A DNA stretch of 5,649 bases from Acidimicrobiia bacterium (GTDB lineage Bacteria > Actinomycetota > Acidimicrobiia > Acidimicrobiales > Ilumatobacteraceae): positions 1 through 5,649 of the forward strand of contig JAUHYJ010000276.1 of the NCBI GenBank assembly GCA_030425785.1. Reading direction: 5' to 3'. Made by a program: the position numbers and the translations under genes. Shown here one piece after another: positions 4,567 through 5,649 of the stretch (position 1 is the stretch's first letter; every line of letters begins with the position of its first letter). The notes below the pieces were generated by a model that saw nothing but the letters and a program-made list of their open reading frames with translations, was not told the DNA's origin and ran no database searches.

Positions 4567-5649
4567 ATGGCTGGATCTGGCTCGATTCTCGGCAACGCGG
4601 TCACGCGCGTGGAAGACCCGACGCTGCTGACCGGCGACGGCAAGTACGTCGACGATCTCCAAGAGACCGGGATGCTGCACGTCGCCTTCGTGCGGTCCCC
4701 GGTCGCCCACGGCACGGTCAACTCGGTCGAGCTCGGCGACGCAGCGTCGATGCCGGGCGTCGTCGCCGTGTACTCGGGCGACGACCTCGGGCTGCCGTCG
4801 ATGCAGTTCTTCCCGATGATGCCCGAGACCCTCAACCGGCCGATCTTCGCGACCGAGCGCGTCCGCTTCGTCGGCGACATCCTCGCCGCCGTCGTCGCCG
4901 AGACGCCCCAGCAGGCCGCCGACGCGGCCCAGGAGATCTTCGCCGACATCGATCCGCTCCCCGCGATCATCGACGCCGAGGCCGGCATGGCGCCCGACGC
5001 GCCGTTGCTGTTCCCCGAAGCCGGTTCGAACATCTGCTTCGCCAGCCAGTACCCCGAAGGCGGCACCGACGACGATCCGTGCGCGGGCGCCGCCCACGTG
5101 GGCGAGGTCACGATGGTCAGCCAGCGGCTCGCCGGCGTCCCGATGGAGAACAACGGCGTCGTCTGCGTCCCCGGCGACGACGGTGGCCTCACCATGTGGA
5201 TCAGCCACCAGGCACCGAACTCGGCGCAGGGTGCCTACGCCCCGATGCTCGGCCTCGAGCCCGAGCAGCTCCGGGTCGTGTGCCCGTGGGTCGGGGGTGG
5301 ATTCGGCCCGAAGGCCGCCACCTACGTCGAGCACGTCGTCGCGGCCAAGGCCGCGATGGTGCTCGGCAAGCCGGTCAAGTGGGTCGAGGCCCGCAGCGAG
5401 GACATGGTGTCGCTCGTGCACGGTCGCGACTTCAAGATGAAGGCGCGGCTCGGCGTCGACGCCGACGGCAAGATCGTCGGCCTCGATGCGTCGGTCATCG
5501 CCGCCGCCGGTGCCTACCCCGCGATCGGCGCGATCCTGCCGATGCTCACCCAGATGATGTCGGTCGGTGTGTACGACATCCCCAAGGTGCGCTTCGACGC
5601 CAAGACGGTGCTCACCAACAACACCACGATCGGGGCCTACCGTGGCGCC
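4567..5649 (+). CDS. Molybdopterin-binding large subunit, CO dehydrogenase/xanthine dehydrogenase family (form II CoxL-like), 3' truncated
   Basis: This is the catalytic, molybdenum-cofactor subunit of a CoxL/XdhA-type hydroxylase, normally joined by a 2Fe-2S subunit and an FAD subunit. The window holds the first 361 codons of a protein usually near 780 residues, and the frame is still open at the edge. The start ATG 4567 has AGGAG at 4553-4557, nine bases upstream. Residues about 8-130 form the a/b hammerhead domain (GNAVTRVEDPTLLTGDGKYV, split as the usual RxEDxxLLTGxGxYxDD; FVRSPVAHG; FVGDILAAVVAE). The first cofactor-binding domain follows, with VPMENNGV, ISHQAPNSAQ, the VGGGFGPK loop at 242-249 and WVEARSEDM. 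The last visible residues are GAYRGA. True CO dehydrogenases (form I) have AYRCSFR here, while form II has AYRGAGR, so CO oxidation is doubtful and the natural substrate is unknown. No small or FAD subunit gene precedes it; they may follow beyond the edge. Confidence 0.93.
   Translation, partial: MAGSGSILGNAVTRVEDPTLLTGDGKYVDDLQETGMLHVAFVRSPVAHGTVNSVELGDAASMPGVVAVYSGDDLGLPSMQFFPMMPETLNRPIFATERVRFVGDILAAVVAETPQQAADAAQEIFADIDPLPAIIDAEAGMAPDAPLLFPEAGSNICFASQYPEGGTDDDPCAGAAHVGEVTMVSQRLAGVPMENNGVVCVPGDDGGLTMWISHQAPNSAQGAYAPMLGLEPEQLRVVCPWVGGGFGPKAATYVEHVVAAKAAMVLGKPVKWVEARSEDMVSLVHGRDFKMKARLGVDADGKIVGLDASVIAAAGAYPAIGAILPMLTQMMSVGVYDIPKVRFDAKTVLTNNTTIGAYRGA

Noticed and set aside
4059..5195. Minus-strand open frame of 378 codons
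   Set aside because: It lies opposite the well-supported dusB and molybdoenzyme genes, has no recognisable motif, and has the composition expected of an antisense frame in GC-rich DNA.
1..5649. tRNA, rRNA genes or insertion sequences
   Set aside because: I saw no tRNA-like cloverleaf, rRNA segment, transposase motif or terminal inverted repeats with target duplications; a dedicated tRNA scan was not possible.

Overview
The window is a high-GC chromosomal segment with dense genes, short intergenic gaps, an ATGA stop/start overlap and GTG starts. Together with a deazaflavin (F420)-dependent nitroreductase-family gene and a WHG-type TetR regulator, this suggests an actinobacterium. An Acidimicrobiia (Ilumatobacter-like) source is possible, but that is an inference from gene style and not proven by the sequence.

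Layout. (1) 2-589 (+): the C-terminal half of tsaD, the tRNA t6A threonylcarbamoyltransferase, cut by the left edge. (2) 590-780: a non-coding gap between convergent genes. It holds six copies of a 14-bp repeat, three on each strand, spaced 30-31 bp within each arm. This is the most unusual element here. (3) 781-2162 (-): a two-gene operon of a TetR repressor and a membrane di-iron fatty-acid hydroxylase/sterol-desaturase-family enzyme, joined by a 4-bp ATGA overlap. (4) 2163-2280: the divergent control region, with one perfect and one near-perfect 25-bp palindrome sharing an 18-bp core. (5) 2281-2799 (+): a DUF385/Ddn-type deazaflavin-dependent nitroreductase-family protein whose N-terminus carries a 15-bp tandem repeat. 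(6) 2786-3214 (-): an ElaA-type GNAT acetyltransferase that overlaps the previous gene tail-to-tail by 14 bp. (7) 3267-4439 (+): a DusB/NifR3-type tRNA-dihydrouridine synthase, followed by a hairpin that may be a terminator. (8) 4567-5649 (+): the N-terminal part of a molybdopterin-binding large subunit of the CO dehydrogenase/xanthine dehydrogenase family. It ends at the window edge just inside the active-site loop, which reads AYRGA (form II-like) and not AYRCSFR.

How the parts relate. The TetR regulator, the membrane hydroxylase and the nitroreductase-family protein look like one regulon: the two palindromes sit between the divergent genes where a single TetR protein could control both directions. 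This is inferred from position and symmetry. tsaD and dusB are tRNA-modification housekeeping genes and probably unrelated to it. The molybdoenzyme gene begins a new unit continuing past the right edge.
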